Positions 1 through 6,220 of a stretch of DNA of 13,672 bases are shown here, piece by piece. Position numbers and translations under genes: made by a program. The DNA lies in NCBI GenBank assembly GCA_035472475.1, contig DATIPA010000071.1, forward strand, positions 1 through 13,672. Reading direction: 5' to 3'. The DNA is from JAFAXD01 sp035472475 (GTDB lineage: Bacteria; Pseudomonadota; Alphaproteobacteria; Rhizobiales; Xanthobacteraceae). Numbering within the stretch: position 1 is the stretch's first letter; each line of letters begins with the position of its first letter. Under the pieces are notes generated by a model that saw only the letters and a program-made list of their open reading frames with translations, was not told where the DNA came from and searched no databases.

Positions 1-1
1 C

Positions 2-292
2 TCGCTGCTCAACGACAAGCGTCCGCGCGCTCCGATCGAGCTGACCGAGCACCTGCGCTGCCCGCTGCTCGGCCTGTTCGGCAACGACGACCCCAACCCG
101 TCACCCGATCACGTCAACCGCACCGAGGCGCTGCTCAAGAAGCTCGGCAAGACCTACGAGTTCCACCGTTACGACGGCGCCGGCCACGGGTTCTTTGCCA
201 ACAACCGTCCCGGCTATCGCGCCGAACAGGCGACCGATGGCTGGAAGAAGGTCATCGCCTTCCTTCACAAGCACATCGGCGGCCGCAAATAG
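2..292 (+). CDS. Dienelactone hydrolase family protein, C-terminal part (5' end outside window)
   Basis: This is the last 96 codons of an alpha/beta hydrolase, read in the frame starting at base 2 and ending at TAG 290-292. The fragment shows the usual C-terminal half of the dienelactone hydrolase family: a beta strand leading to the catalytic aspartate (PLLGLFGNDD), a helix with ALLKKLGK, then the catalytic histidine in YDGAGHGFF, and a final helix before the stop. The nucleophile elbow lies upstream of the window. Family members hydrolyse dienelactones in aromatic ring-cleavage pathways, but many have other ester substrates, so the substrate is not assigned. DUF6295 follows after 13 bp and may be cotranscribed. 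Confidence 0.85.
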   Translation, partial: SLLNDKRPRAPIELTEHLRCPLLGLFGNDDPNPSPDHVNRTEALLKKLGKTYEFHRYDGAGHGFFANNRPGYRAEQATDGWKKVIAFLHKHIGGRK

Positions 293-305
293 TCAGGAGA
301 TCGAC

Positions 306-581
306 ATGTGTTCATACATCGTTGAAAAAGCCGCGCTGGTCGGCAGCGCCAAAGGCCCAAAAGGCTGGGTGCACATCGACACCGCCAATGTCTATTACGA
401 CCACCCCTATCACGCGCCGCTCGACCATGCGCTCGGAATCGATTTCATCTGCGAAGCCGAGGGCGGCCGTGACCGCGTGGCGATCGAGATCAGCGCAGAG
501 TCGGCACGCGAGCTGGTCAAGAAAATCCTGACCGCGCTGGCGACCGGCGACGCGGCGCACGCCGCAATCGCGGCCGAATAG
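306..581 (+). CDS. DUF6295 family protein
   Basis: A 91-residue cytosolic protein with no signal peptide or membrane segment. It opens with MCSYIVEKAALVGSAKG and has a central VYYDHPYHAPLDHAL segment. I recognise these as the conserved core of the DUF6295 family of small proteins in rhizobia and related bacteria. The ATG at 306 is chosen because AGGAG lies just upstream and family homology begins there; an in-frame start at 195 would run through the preceding hydrolase gene. It follows the hydrolase stop by 13 bp, so coexpression is likely. The function is unknown. The His/Tyr/Asp-rich centre could suggest a ligand or metal site, but this is only a guess. Confidence 0.8.
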   Translation: MCSYIVEKAALVGSAKGPKGWVHIDTANVYYDHPYHAPLDHALGIDFICEAEGGRDRVAIEISAESARELVKKILTALATGDAAHAAIAAE

Positions 582-595
582 TCTGATGAGGTTCC

Positions 596-622
596 CTAGT
601 GCCGCGCTTTCGGCGGCACTAG
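596..622. terminator. Hairpin between convergent genes (candidate bidirectional terminator)
   Basis: A perfect 10-bp stem (CTAGTGCCGC at 596-605, GCGGCACTAG at 613-622) with a 7-nt loop sits between the DUF6295 stop (581) and the monooxygenase, whose stop codon (619-621) is inside the 3' arm. There is no T-run on either side, so it is not a classical intrinsic terminator. It could still end or stabilise both transcripts. Confidence 0.55.
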
Positions 623-1794
623 CCGGCGAGCGCCATAGGCTCGGCGGTCGCATCGTGCTCGAAGATCCAGTCGCGGCTGAGCGGCGGCGGGGCGGGTACC
701 TTGCGGTTGTTGTTGAACTGATCGCGCGCCTGCAACTGCACCTGCCGCGCCCGATCGATGCGCTCCGCCTCGTAGGCGCGCAGCGCCCGGCGCGGGTCGT
801 CGGCGTGGCGGGCGACATTGCGCGCCAGCGCGTAAGCGTCCTCAAGCGTGATTGACGCTCCCTGCGCCAGCGTCGGCATCATCGGATGCGCCGCGTCGCC
901 CAATAGTGTCACGCGTCCGCTGGTCCAGTGCGCCAGCGGGTCGCGGTCGTAGATCCCCCATTTGAACACGTGCTCGACCTTGCTCAGCATCTCGAGCAGC
1001 GCGTCGTTCCAGCCGGCGAAGGCGGCGAGCATGTCCGCGCGGGTGCTGGGCGCGGTCCAGGATTCCTCGGCCCATTCCGGCGAGACGCGGCCGACGAACA
1101 TGTTGTAGAGCTCGCCGCCGCGGATCGGATAGCAGATCACATGACCGTTCGGACCGATCCACCCGACGTACTCACTGCGTTCGATTTGGACCGATCTGTC
1201 CGGCCCGACGCGCGTTGGCACCAGCTCGATCGGAAGGATGGCGCGCCAGCCGGTTTGCTCCGTGAAGCGCGCCGGCGCCGCGCCGAATAGGCTTTCGCGC
1301 ACGATCGAGCGAATGCCGTCGGCACCCACGATCAGGTCGGATTCGATCTGCGTTCCATCGGCGAAGCGCGCGACCGCATGATTTTCAAATGATTCTACGC
1401 CGGTGCAGCGGGCTTCGAGCGTCATGCCCTTGTCCGGCACAGTCTCCCGCAGCAGGCGGTGCAAGTCGGCGCGATGCGCCGTGATGTAGGGCGCGGCGAA
1501 CTGCTGGCGCGCAACCGCCTTGAGCGGCTCGCGGTAGCGCAGGCTCGCGGTGTCCCAGTTCACCGACACAAGCGCGGTCGGCTCGAAGGCGAGGCCCTGC
1601 AGGGTATCCTCAAGGCCGAGCGCGCGCAGAACCTTGACCCCGTTGGGTCCGATCTGGAGGCCGGCGCCGACCTCGCCGAGATCGGGCGCGCGTTCGTAAA
1701 CCGCAACTTCCATCCCAAGCTTGCGCAGCGCCCCGGCGGCAGCGACGCCGCCAATCCCGGCGCCAATCACTGCAACGCGCAGTTTTCTTTGCAT
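619..1794 (-). CDS. FAD-dependent aromatic monooxygenase (group A, salicylate / 3-hydroxybenzoate hydroxylase-like)
   Basis: A 391-residue flavoprotein hydroxylase that uses NAD(P)H and O2 to hydroxylate an aromatic ring. All three group A fingerprints are present: the N-terminal FAD-binding Rossmann motif GAGIGG (residues 11-16) with its acidic end (YER, E34), the DG motif GADG (157-160), and the GD motif GDAAHP (299-304) followed by LAQGASITLEDA. Overall it resembles salicylate 1-hydroxylase, 3-hydroxybenzoate 6-hydroxylase and NicC-type enzymes; the substrate cannot be read from sequence. The ATG at 1794 is chosen because the Rossmann strand starts directly after it; a longer frame to 1950 adds 52 low-complexity residues over the operator-like repeats. 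The ribosome site is weak. It is transcribed alone and converges on DUF6295. Confidence 0.88.
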   Translation of the reverse strand: MQRKLRVAVIGAGIGGVAAAGALRKLGMEVAVYERAPDLGEVGAGLQIGPNGVKVLRALGLEDTLQGLAFEPTALVSVNWDTASLRYREPLKAVARQQFAAPYITAHRADLHRLLRETVPDKGMTLEARCTGVESFENHAVARFADGTQIESDLIVGADGIRSIVRESLFGAAPARFTEQTGWRAILPIELVPTRVGPDRSVQIERSEYVGWIGPNGHVICYPIRGGELYNMFVGRVSPEWAEESWTAPSTRADMLAAFAGWNDALLEMLSKVEHVFKWGIYDRDPLAHWTSGRVTLLGDAAHPMMPTLAQGASITLEDAYALARNVARHADDPRRALRAYEAERIDRARQVQLQARDQFNNNRKVPAPPPLSRDWIFEHDATAEPMALAG

Positions 1795-1836
1795 CAGGAA
1801 TGGACCCCGGATCGCGTTTGCGTGTTTTCCTGACGC

Positions 1837-1862
1837 TATCACGCGCTCCCTGACGCGTGATA
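1837..1862. promoter_or_regulatory. Inverted-repeat operator candidate upstream of the monooxygenase
   Basis: TATCACGCG (1837-1845), an 8-nt spacer and CGCGTGATA (1854-1862) form a perfect 9-bp inverted repeat. It lies 43-68 bp upstream of the monooxygenase start codon, where an operator or activator site would be expected. A direct repeat CCTGACGC (1829-1836 and 1849-1856, 20 bp apart) interlocks with it. The layout suits a dimeric regulator binding on one helix face. No regulator gene is in the window. Confidence 0.5.
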
Positions 1863-2001
1863 CCGCGCCCGGCGCATGCGCCGCAGGCGACAGCGTGACC
1901 GGCGGCGCTTCGGCGCCCGGACAACGCTCCGCAGCACAACTGCCGGCCAATTAGGCAATGCTGCGATGCAACAAGATTATTCCTCCGACTGTGGAGGCAC
2001 G

Positions 2002-2007
2002 TATACT
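2002..2007 (+). promoter_or_regulatory. Possible -10 element for the small exported-protein gene
   Basis: TATACT matches the sigma-70 -10 consensus at five of six positions. It stands out against the GC-rich background 114 bp before the ATG at 2121. No convincing -35 box is found at 16-18 bp; a small CCTCC/GGAGG hairpin occupies that spacer instead. The call rests on the -10 hexamer alone. Confidence 0.3.
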
Positions 2008-2120
2008 AGTGCTTGTAGACTCGGGAAAACCAGACCTAGTGTCAAAAAGGGGGACGAAGCCCAAGGAGTAGACCAACTCGACCATCGATCGCCGCGCCGG
2101 GGCATAGAAGGAGCCAACCA

Positions 2121-2435
2121 ATGAGCGGACTTGTTGCTCGGATGCAACTTGCTCTTGTCCTCGTCCTCCTCGCTTGTTCCCAAAGCCCGGCCCATGACAG
2201 CTGGATTTCGCGCGGCGGGCTGCGCAACGCCGCCGGTGAATGGTGCTGCGGCGAGGGCGACTGCTTTACGATTCCGGGCGACCAGGTGCACGTCACGGCG
2301 GGCGGCTACAGCTTGTTCAGCAAAGAAACCGTTCCGTTTTCGGAAGCGCAGCCGTCGCCGGACGGCGCCTATTGGCGCTGCAAGCGACCCGACGGGAGCC
2401 GGCGCTGTTTCTTCGCGCCGCCGTCGAGCTTCTGA
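2121..2435 (+). CDS. Small exported Cys-rich conserved hypothetical protein
   Basis: A 104-residue protein with an N-terminal export signal (hydrophobic residues about 9-19). Either signal peptidase I cuts near SPA-HD (residue 24), or the LLAC at residues 16-19 acts as a lipobox. The mature part carries the pattern GEWCCGEGDC (C42, C43, C48) and two later cysteines (C87, C96), suggesting disulfides or metal binding in the periplasm. I recognise the HDSWISRGGLRN / EWCCGEGDC block as recurring in uncharacterised Bradyrhizobium-type proteins, but know no function. A clear ribosome site (AAGGAG, around 2108-2113) supports the ATG. It stands alone, 118 bp before the next gene. Confidence 0.75.
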   Translation: MSGLVARMQLALVLVLLACSQSPAHDSWISRGGLRNAAGEWCCGEGDCFTIPGDQVHVTAGGYSLFSKETVPFSEAQPSPDGAYWRCKRPDGSRRCFFAPPSSF

Positions 2436-2486
2436 CCAGGCCAACATCTCACATAGGCGGCGCGCATTAGCGCATTCCCTCGCCGC

Positions 2487-2515
2487 TTGACCCCATCCGT
2501 TCGCGTGCGGACACT
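2487..2515 (+). promoter_or_regulatory. Weak promoter candidate for the hydroxyacid dehydrogenase
   Basis: TTGACC (2487-2492) is a good -35 match. At 17 bp it is followed by GACACT (2510-2515), only a three-of-six -10 match. The position, 39 bp before the ATG at 2554, is reasonable. A short tandem repeat GCGCATT (2462-2468 and 2470-2476) lies just upstream. Confidence 0.22.
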
Positions 2516-2553
2516 CGTGCGAGCTGCGCAAGCCGTCCACGAGGAATCCCCGC

Positions 2554-3621
2554 ATGTCGAAGCCGAAAGTCCTCCTCTACGCGCCGCGTGAGGAGCCGAA
2601 GCCGATCATCGATGCCTTGCGCAATGCCGGCCTCGACGTCGTCGAGGGCGATCGCCGTTGGCAAACCCCCGGCGGTCAGCATCGCGAGCCGTTTCTGGCG
2701 GCGGCCCGCGACGCAGTCGCGCTGATGGGGACCTACAGCCGGTTCACGCCGCTCGACCGGCCTCTGCTCGAGGCCTGCCAGCGTCTGCGGGTGGTGGCGA
2801 AATACACCGCCGGGGTCGACGACATCGACACTGACGCGGCGAGCGACCTTGGGATCATGGTCTGTCACGCGCCGACGGAAGCGAATTGCTTCGGTGTTGC
2901 CGAAACCACCGTCGCTATGATCCTCGCCCTGCTGAAACGCGTGCGCGAGCGCGACAGCGAGATCCGCGCCGGCAAGTGGCGCGAACCGCACCTCACCTCC
3001 GTCTATCTGGGCATGCGCTATTCCGATAATCGGCCCGGCATCACAATCGGCATCGTCGGGTTGGGCCGCATCGGCACGCGGGTCGCCAACCTGCTGGCGC
3101 CCTGGCGCGTCCGGTTGATCGCCTACGATCCCTTGATCGAGCCGGCCCGCTTCCTGCTCGCCGGCGTGCAGTCAGTCGACTACCAAACGCTGCTGCGCGA
3201 GTCCGACGTGGTGACCTTCCATACCCCGCTGACCAAGGACACGCGCGGCATGATGGGCGCGCGCGAGCTCGCGATGATGAAGCAGACCGCGATCGTCATC
3301 AACGCGGCGCGCGGCGGCCTGATCGATGAGACCGCGCTGTCGCACGCGCTAAAATCGGGCGCGGTGCGCGCGGCCGCCATCGACGCGTTCGTCGAGGAGC
3401 CTCTGCCCGCTGCGTCGCCGCTGCGGCAGCTCGGAGACAAGATCCTGCTGTCGCCGCACTCGGCGTCGTTCAACGAGGATGCCCAGCTCGGTCCCGGGAT
3501 CGAATGGGCGGCGCGTTCGGTGATCGCGGCATTGGCCGGCAACGTGCCTGACAATGTGTTCAATCGCGAGGTCATCCCGCGCTGGAAAGAAAAATTCGGC
3601 GGCGCGAGTGTCACGGGCTAG
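2554..3621 (+). CDS. D-2-hydroxyacid dehydrogenase (NAD-dependent)
   Basis: A 355-residue cytosolic oxidoreductase of the D-isomer-specific 2-hydroxyacid dehydrogenase family, which interconverts 2-keto acids and D-2-hydroxy acids. The Rossmann motif GLGRIG (169-174) ends in an acidic residue (YDP, D192), indicating NAD rather than NADP. The catalytic trio is visible: Arg253 in NAARGG, Glu282 before Pro in VEEP, and His302 in SPHSA. The N-terminal substrate domain has the usual KYTAGVDDID segment (83-92). The length is slightly above the 310-340 typical for the family. GAGGAA seven bases before the ATG supports the start. Relatives include phosphoglycerate, glyoxylate/hydroxypyruvate and phosphonate dehydrogenases; the substrate is not assigned. 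The palindromic repeat begins 2 bp after its stop. Confidence 0.88.
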   Translation: MSKPKVLLYAPREEPKPIIDALRNAGLDVVEGDRRWQTPGGQHREPFLAAARDAVALMGTYSRFTPLDRPLLEACQRLRVVAKYTAGVDDIDTDAASDLGIMVCHAPTEANCFGVAETTVAMILALLKRVRERDSEIRAGKWREPHLTSVYLGMRYSDNRPGITIGIVGLGRIGTRVANLLAPWRVRLIAYDPLIEPARFLLAGVQSVDYQTLLRESDVVTFHTPLTKDTRGMMGARELAMMKQTAIVINAARGGLIDETALSHALKSGAVRAAAIDAFVEEPLPAASPLRQLGDKILLSPHSASFNEDAQLGPGIEWAARSVIAALAGNVPDNVFNREVIPRWKEKFGGASVTG

Positions 3622-3622
3622 C

Positions 3623-3667
3623 GCATAATCCCGAAAAGTAGGTGCCGGTTTTCGGAAAAGATTATGC
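3623..3667. repeat. Rhizobial-type palindromic intergenic repeat
   Basis: A 45-bp imperfect palindrome: outer arms GCATAATC (3623-3630) and GATTATGC (3660-3667), inner arms CCGAAAA (3631-3637) and TTTTCGG (3649-3655), with an extra AAAA (3656-3659) on one side only, giving a stem with an asymmetric bulge. The layout and bases closely match the short intergenic palindromes that recur in Bradyrhizobium and related genomes. It begins 2 bp after the dehydrogenase stop and could form a stable 3' hairpin. Only one copy is in the window. Confidence 0.75.
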
Positions 3668-3737
3668 TCAACCAATAGGTCGCCCGCGCCCGCAACAGAG
3701 CGCTTTCATCAAACCCCAGCCACACAACGGATCCCGC

Positions 3738-4325
3738 ATGCCGGCCAAAAAGCTCACTCCCCGCCTTCCGCAATTGTCCGAAGCTCAGCTCGATCAAGCA
3801 CAACGTGCGCTACTGGACTCGTTGCGTTCAGGACCGCGCGGCAAGGGCGTCTCGCTGGGTGGTCCGTTCGGTTGCTACATGTATGCGCCCGAGATTGGCG
3901 AGGTCATTCAGCAGTTCGCGGCCTTCTGCCGGTTCAAGACGCGATTGCCCAAACGCCTGTCCGAGTTTGCGATCCTCGTCATTGGACAGATGTGGAAGGC
4001 GCAATACGAGTTTTATGCCCACGCTCCGGAAGCCGAACGTGCGGGCGTGTCGCCGCAAACGATCGGCGACCTCAAGGGTGGGCGCACGCCGACCAAGGCG
4101 CCCAAGGACGAGCGCGCGCTCTATGATTTCATCAAGGAGCTGCACCAGAAACGGCGGGTATCGGACCGAACCTACAAGCGCGTGCACGCGCTGCTCGGCG
4201 ACGCCGGAATAGTCGAATTCCTGGGGATCCTCGGGTCTTATACGCTGACGTCGATGGTGCTCAACACGTTTCGGGTTCCGCTGCCGGCCGGCGTTACCGC
4301 GCCGTTCAAGGAACCGGCGCTGTGA
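3738..4325 (+). CDS. Carboxymuconolactone decarboxylase (CMD/AhpD-like) family protein
   Basis: A 195-residue all-helical cytosolic protein. The conserved CMD core is visible: RLPKRLSEFAILVIGQMWKA then QYEFYAHAPEAERAG (about residues 66-103), matching the signature in which Glu, Trp and His line the active site. The AhpD CxxC pair is absent, so it is not a peroxidase-type AhpD. Family members decarboxylate 4-carboxymuconolactone, but many single-domain relatives in rhizobia have unknown reactions. The ATG at 3738 is chosen. An in-frame GTG at 3642 would place the start inside the palindromic repeat and add 32 unconserved residues. No strong ribosome site precedes either start. The gene converges on the copper chaperone gene. 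Confidence 0.8.
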   Translation: MPAKKLTPRLPQLSEAQLDQAQRALLDSLRSGPRGKGVSLGGPFGCYMYAPEIGEVIQQFAAFCRFKTRLPKRLSEFAILVIGQMWKAQYEFYAHAPEAERAGVSPQTIGDLKGGRTPTKAPKDERALYDFIKELHQKRRVSDRTYKRVHALLGDAGIVEFLGILGSYTLTSMVLNTFRVPLPAGVTAPFKEPAL

Positions 4326-4379
4326 TAGCCGGCCCCGGCGGTTTGTAAGAGGCGACCCGATTCTGCCTGCGTTTTGGAC

Positions 4380-4391
4380 ACCGCCGGCGGT
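4380..4391. repeat. 12-bp perfect GC palindrome between convergent genes
   Basis: ACCGCCGGCGGT is a perfect palindrome touching the stop codon of the - strand copper chaperone gene. Its half CCGGCGGT recurs at 4334-4341, so the 65-bp convergent gap could also fold by long-range pairing. No T-run follows. Termination here is possible but unproven. Confidence 0.35.
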
Positions 4392-4912
4392 CAGTGCGAC
4401 ATTCCGGGCATCCCATGCATGTCGTGGCTCGATGGTGCGGATGACGCCGCGCCCGCCGTCTCCCCGACACCGACAACGGTGTAGTCGACATCGACCGACC
4501 CGGCTTTCTCGAAGGTTAGCGTGCCTTTGACGTGCTCGCCCTTCTGCAGCGGCTGCTTCAGGTCGAGCAGCATGATGTGATAGGAGCCGGGCTTGAGTTC
4601 GACGCTTTGACCCGGCTTGATCTCGAGGCCGCCCTTGAGCGGGCGCATTTTCATGACGCCGTTGTCCATGCTCATTTCATGGACCTCGAAGCGACCGGCA
4701 ACCGGCGAGGAACCGCCGATGAGCCGGTCCGGGGTCGTACCGTTGTTGGTGATCCTGAGATAGGCGCCGCCGACGGTCGCGCCCTTGGGTGTGGCGCGCG
4801 ACCACGGCTGCGAGATTTGCAGTGAGCCGAGTTTGTAGTCGGCCGATGTGTCTTGCGCCTGGGCCGCAGTCAGAATGAGCGCAGCGGCAAACGGGCCTGC
4901 GAGGGCTTTCAT
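4391..4912 (-). CDS. Periplasmic copper chaperone, PCu(A)C family
   Basis: A 173-residue exported protein that binds Cu(I) in the periplasm and in studied relatives delivers it to the CuA site of cytochrome oxidase. A signal peptide (about 1-19) ends in AQAQ. The cupredoxin-like domain carries the family metal-binding residues H78 (in VHEM), M89 and the H112-x-M114 pair (YHIM). A Met/His-rich tail, HDMHGMPGMSH (163-173), adds an extra copper-binding extension seen in some members. The ATG at 4912 is chosen because the signal peptide begins there and GGAG lies 9 nt upstream; an in-frame ATG at 4951 adds 13 polar residues. It is the second gene of a pair with the DUF2946-like gene, 77 bp away. 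Confidence 0.9.
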   Translation of the reverse strand: MKALAGPFAAALILTAAQAQDTSADYKLGSLQISQPWSRATPKGATVGGAYLRITNNGTTPDRLIGGSSPVAGRFEVHEMSMDNGVMKMRPLKGGLEIKPGQSVELKPGSYHIMLLDLKQPLQKGEHVKGTLTFEKAGSVDVDYTVVGVGETAGAASSAPSSHDMHGMPGMSH

Positions 4913-4989
4913 GATTGTGGACTCCGATATCTGATGTTGGCGCGCGACCACGCGGGTCGCTGCGATTTAAGATGTTTAACGATCCAGGG

Positions 4990-5325
4990 TCAGCACGGCG
5001 CCGGCGGGGCGCGGGATCGCGGATGGTGCGTCCCAACCGGCGCAACCGCAGGCGCTGCGGCCGGCACGAATTCCGCCGCCGCTTCGGGCAGGATCAGGGA
5101 CGCGATCGGCGGCCGCGGCTCGACCAGGGCTCCGCAACAGGAACTCGGACAGCAGGCGATGTCTTGCCGGTGGCCGGGGGGCGGCGCGTTGTCGGGATCC
5201 ACCCCGGAACAAATTACCGGCCCGGGATGCGGCCCTTGCGTGAGCGCCGCGGCGGTGATGGGCTGCAGGGCGAGCGCGTAGGCAGCCAGGACGGCAACGA
5301 TGCGTCGGCGGACCGTGCGTGACAT
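4990..5325 (-). CDS. Small exported Cys-rich protein, DUF2946-like
   Basis: A 111-residue protein with a basic N-terminus and one hydrophobic segment (about 8-26) that is a signal peptide or anchor. It carries a cysteine at 39 (VICSG), a tight cluster CCPSSCC (58-64), and ends in an Arg/Pro/Ala-rich tail RSRAPPAPC. This architecture fits DUF2946-type proteins, found beside copper chaperones and copper receptors in proteobacteria. It lies 77 bp upstream of the PCu(A)C gene on the same strand. A copper-handling role for the cysteines is an inference from context. No strong ribosome site is seen. Its start is only 24 bp from the divergent membrane-protein gene. Confidence 0.65.
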   Translation of the reverse strand: MSRTVRRRIVAVLAAYALALQPITAAALTQGPHPGPVICSGVDPDNAPPPGHRQDIACCPSSCCGALVEPRPPIASLILPEAAAEFVPAAAPAVAPVGTHHPRSRAPPAPC

Positions 5326-5349
5326 GCTTGCAGTTTAGTGGGAGCATCA

Positions 5350-5679
5350 GTGACTGAGCAACCGGAGCCCGGCATGGATCCGAAGGCCCCGAGCGGGCCA
5401 GACGGCCGCGTGCTGCAATTTCGGCCGCGCGCGCAGCCCCCGGTGCGCGACCCGCGGTGGTCCCCGGTCGAGGATCTGCACAAATACACACAGACCCGCG
5501 ATGAGGACTATCGCCACCGCATGCTGATGAATTTGATCGCCGTGCTGGTTGCGCTCGTACTCGTCGGTTGCGGCATTTGGCTCATGAACGCGATCGTGCA
5601 GATGCGCAAGGCGCAGGACTGTGTTTTGAGCGGCCGTCGTAACTGCATGACGATCGAGGCCCCGATCAATTCGCGCTGA
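5350..5679 (+). CDS. Small single-span membrane protein of unknown function
   Basis: A 109-residue protein with a Pro-rich, charged N-terminal region (about residues 1-57), one strong transmembrane helix (about 62-84, LMNLIAVLVALVLVGCGIWL), and a short C-terminal tail with two cysteines (QDCVLSGRRNC). The N-terminus is probably cytoplasmic and the Cys pair periplasmic, where they could form a disulfide. The GTG at 5350 is chosen because GGGAG (5340-5344) lies five bases before it; the in-frame GTG at 5338 would overlap that site. I recognise no named family. It is divergent from the copper pair with only 24 bp between starts, so the promoters must overlap coding sequence. Confidence 0.65.
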   Translation: MTEQPEPGMDPKAPSGPDGRVLQFRPRAQPPVRDPRWSPVEDLHKYTQTRDEDYRHRMLMNLIAVLVALVLVGCGIWLMNAIVQMRKAQDCVLSGRRNCMTIEAPINSR

Positions 5680-5689
5680 GGATCAGCGC
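5673..5689 (+). terminator. Short hairpin over the stop codon
   Basis: GCGCTGA (5673-5679) and TCAGCGC (5683-5689) form a perfect 7-bp stem with a 3-nt loop, and the TGA stop of the membrane-protein gene is within the 5' arm. There is no T-run. It may act as a terminator or 3' stabiliser upstream of the acpXL promoter. Confidence 0.4.
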
Positions 5690-5804
5690 ACGGCCTCGCG
5701 GGCGCGGGCCGCACCCCCGGAAAACACCCGCCGAGCCGCCCTAACCCGCGGTTGCCACCGTGTTTTGCAGACCCGGCCGCCGCTCCGCAGACCCCTCCCC
5801 GCCA

Positions 5805-5833
5805 TTGCGCTCGCGAACGCACTTGGATATACG
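5805..5833 (+). promoter_or_regulatory. Candidate sigma-70 promoter of the acpXL operon
   Basis: TTGCGC (5805-5810) and TATACG (5828-5833) are separated by 17 bp; each matches the consensus at four of six positions. It is the best pair in the 249-bp gap before acpXL and would give a 5' leader of roughly 90 nt. Transcription of all seven lipid A genes could start here. Confidence 0.38.
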
Positions 5834-5928
5834 GGCCAGCACGGATGGCGCTGTCGGCTGGGAGTTCGCCGCGGGTTGCCGCGCCGACTCGGGCTGCTTC
5901 AAAAACATAAAACGATCAAAGGGTTCAT

Positions 5929-6210
5929 ATGTCCTCGACGTTCGATACCGTCGCCAACATCATCGCCGAGACGTGCGACATCCCGCGCGATACCATCAAG
6001 CCGGAGAGTCACGCCATCGAGGATCTCGGGATCGACAGCTTGGATTTTCTCGACATCGCGTTCGCCATCGACAAGGCCTTTGGGATCAAATTGCCACTCG
6101 AGCAGTGGACCCAGGAGGTCAACGACGGCAAAGCCACGACCGAGCAATATTTCGTGTTGCAGAACCTGTGCACCCGCATCGACGGTCTCGTTGCCGCCAA
6201 GGGGGCCTGA
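5929..6210 (+). CDS. acpXL: Specialised acyl carrier protein AcpXL for VLCFA
   Basis: A 93-residue acidic carrier protein holding the growing very-long-chain hydroxy fatty acid destined for lipid A. The phosphopantetheine attachment serine is S37 in GIDSLDFLD. The rest matches rhizobial AcpXL closely, including PLEQWTQEVNDGKATTEQYF in the long C-terminal part, which ordinary AcpP (about 78 residues) lacks. The start is preceded by AAAGGG five bases upstream. It is the first gene of a seven-gene cluster, and fabZ begins 10 bp after its stop. In other rhizobia, acpXL mutants lack the C28-type acyl chain on lipid A and show membrane and symbiosis defects. Confidence 0.95.
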   Translation: MSSTFDTVANIIAETCDIPRDTIKPESHAIEDLGIDSLDFLDIAFAIDKAFGIKLPLEQWTQEVNDGKATTEQYFVLQNLCTRIDGLVAAKGA

Positions 6211-6220
6211 GCTTCCCGGC

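Larger units (their letters stand above)
1795..2120. other. Divergent intergenic region (326 bp)
   Basis: This stretch separates the - strand monooxygenase from the + strand exported protein. Near the monooxygenase it holds the interlocked inverted and direct repeats (1829-1862). Near the + strand gene it holds a short hairpin CCTCC-6nt-GGAGG (1982-1997), a -10-like TATACT (2002-2007), and two copies of CTAGTG (2006-2011, 2036-2041). I see no gene or RNA that I can support in it. Confidence 0.6.

Noticed and set aside
1977..2555. 192-codon open frame on the - strand opposite the small exported protein
   Set aside because: It covers a gene with a good ribosome site and signal peptide on the other strand, and its own product is low-complexity with no domain.
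5691..5711. CGGCC / GGCCG hairpin upstream of the acpXL promoter region
   Set aside because: The stem is 5 bp with a GC-rich loop, in a very GC-rich stretch, and the better hairpin at 5673-5689 is adjacent.
5765..6220. N-terminal extension of fabZ (open frame from 5765)
   Set aside because: It runs in the wrong frame through acpXL, is Arg/Pro-rich, and FabZ homology starts at the ATG at 6221.
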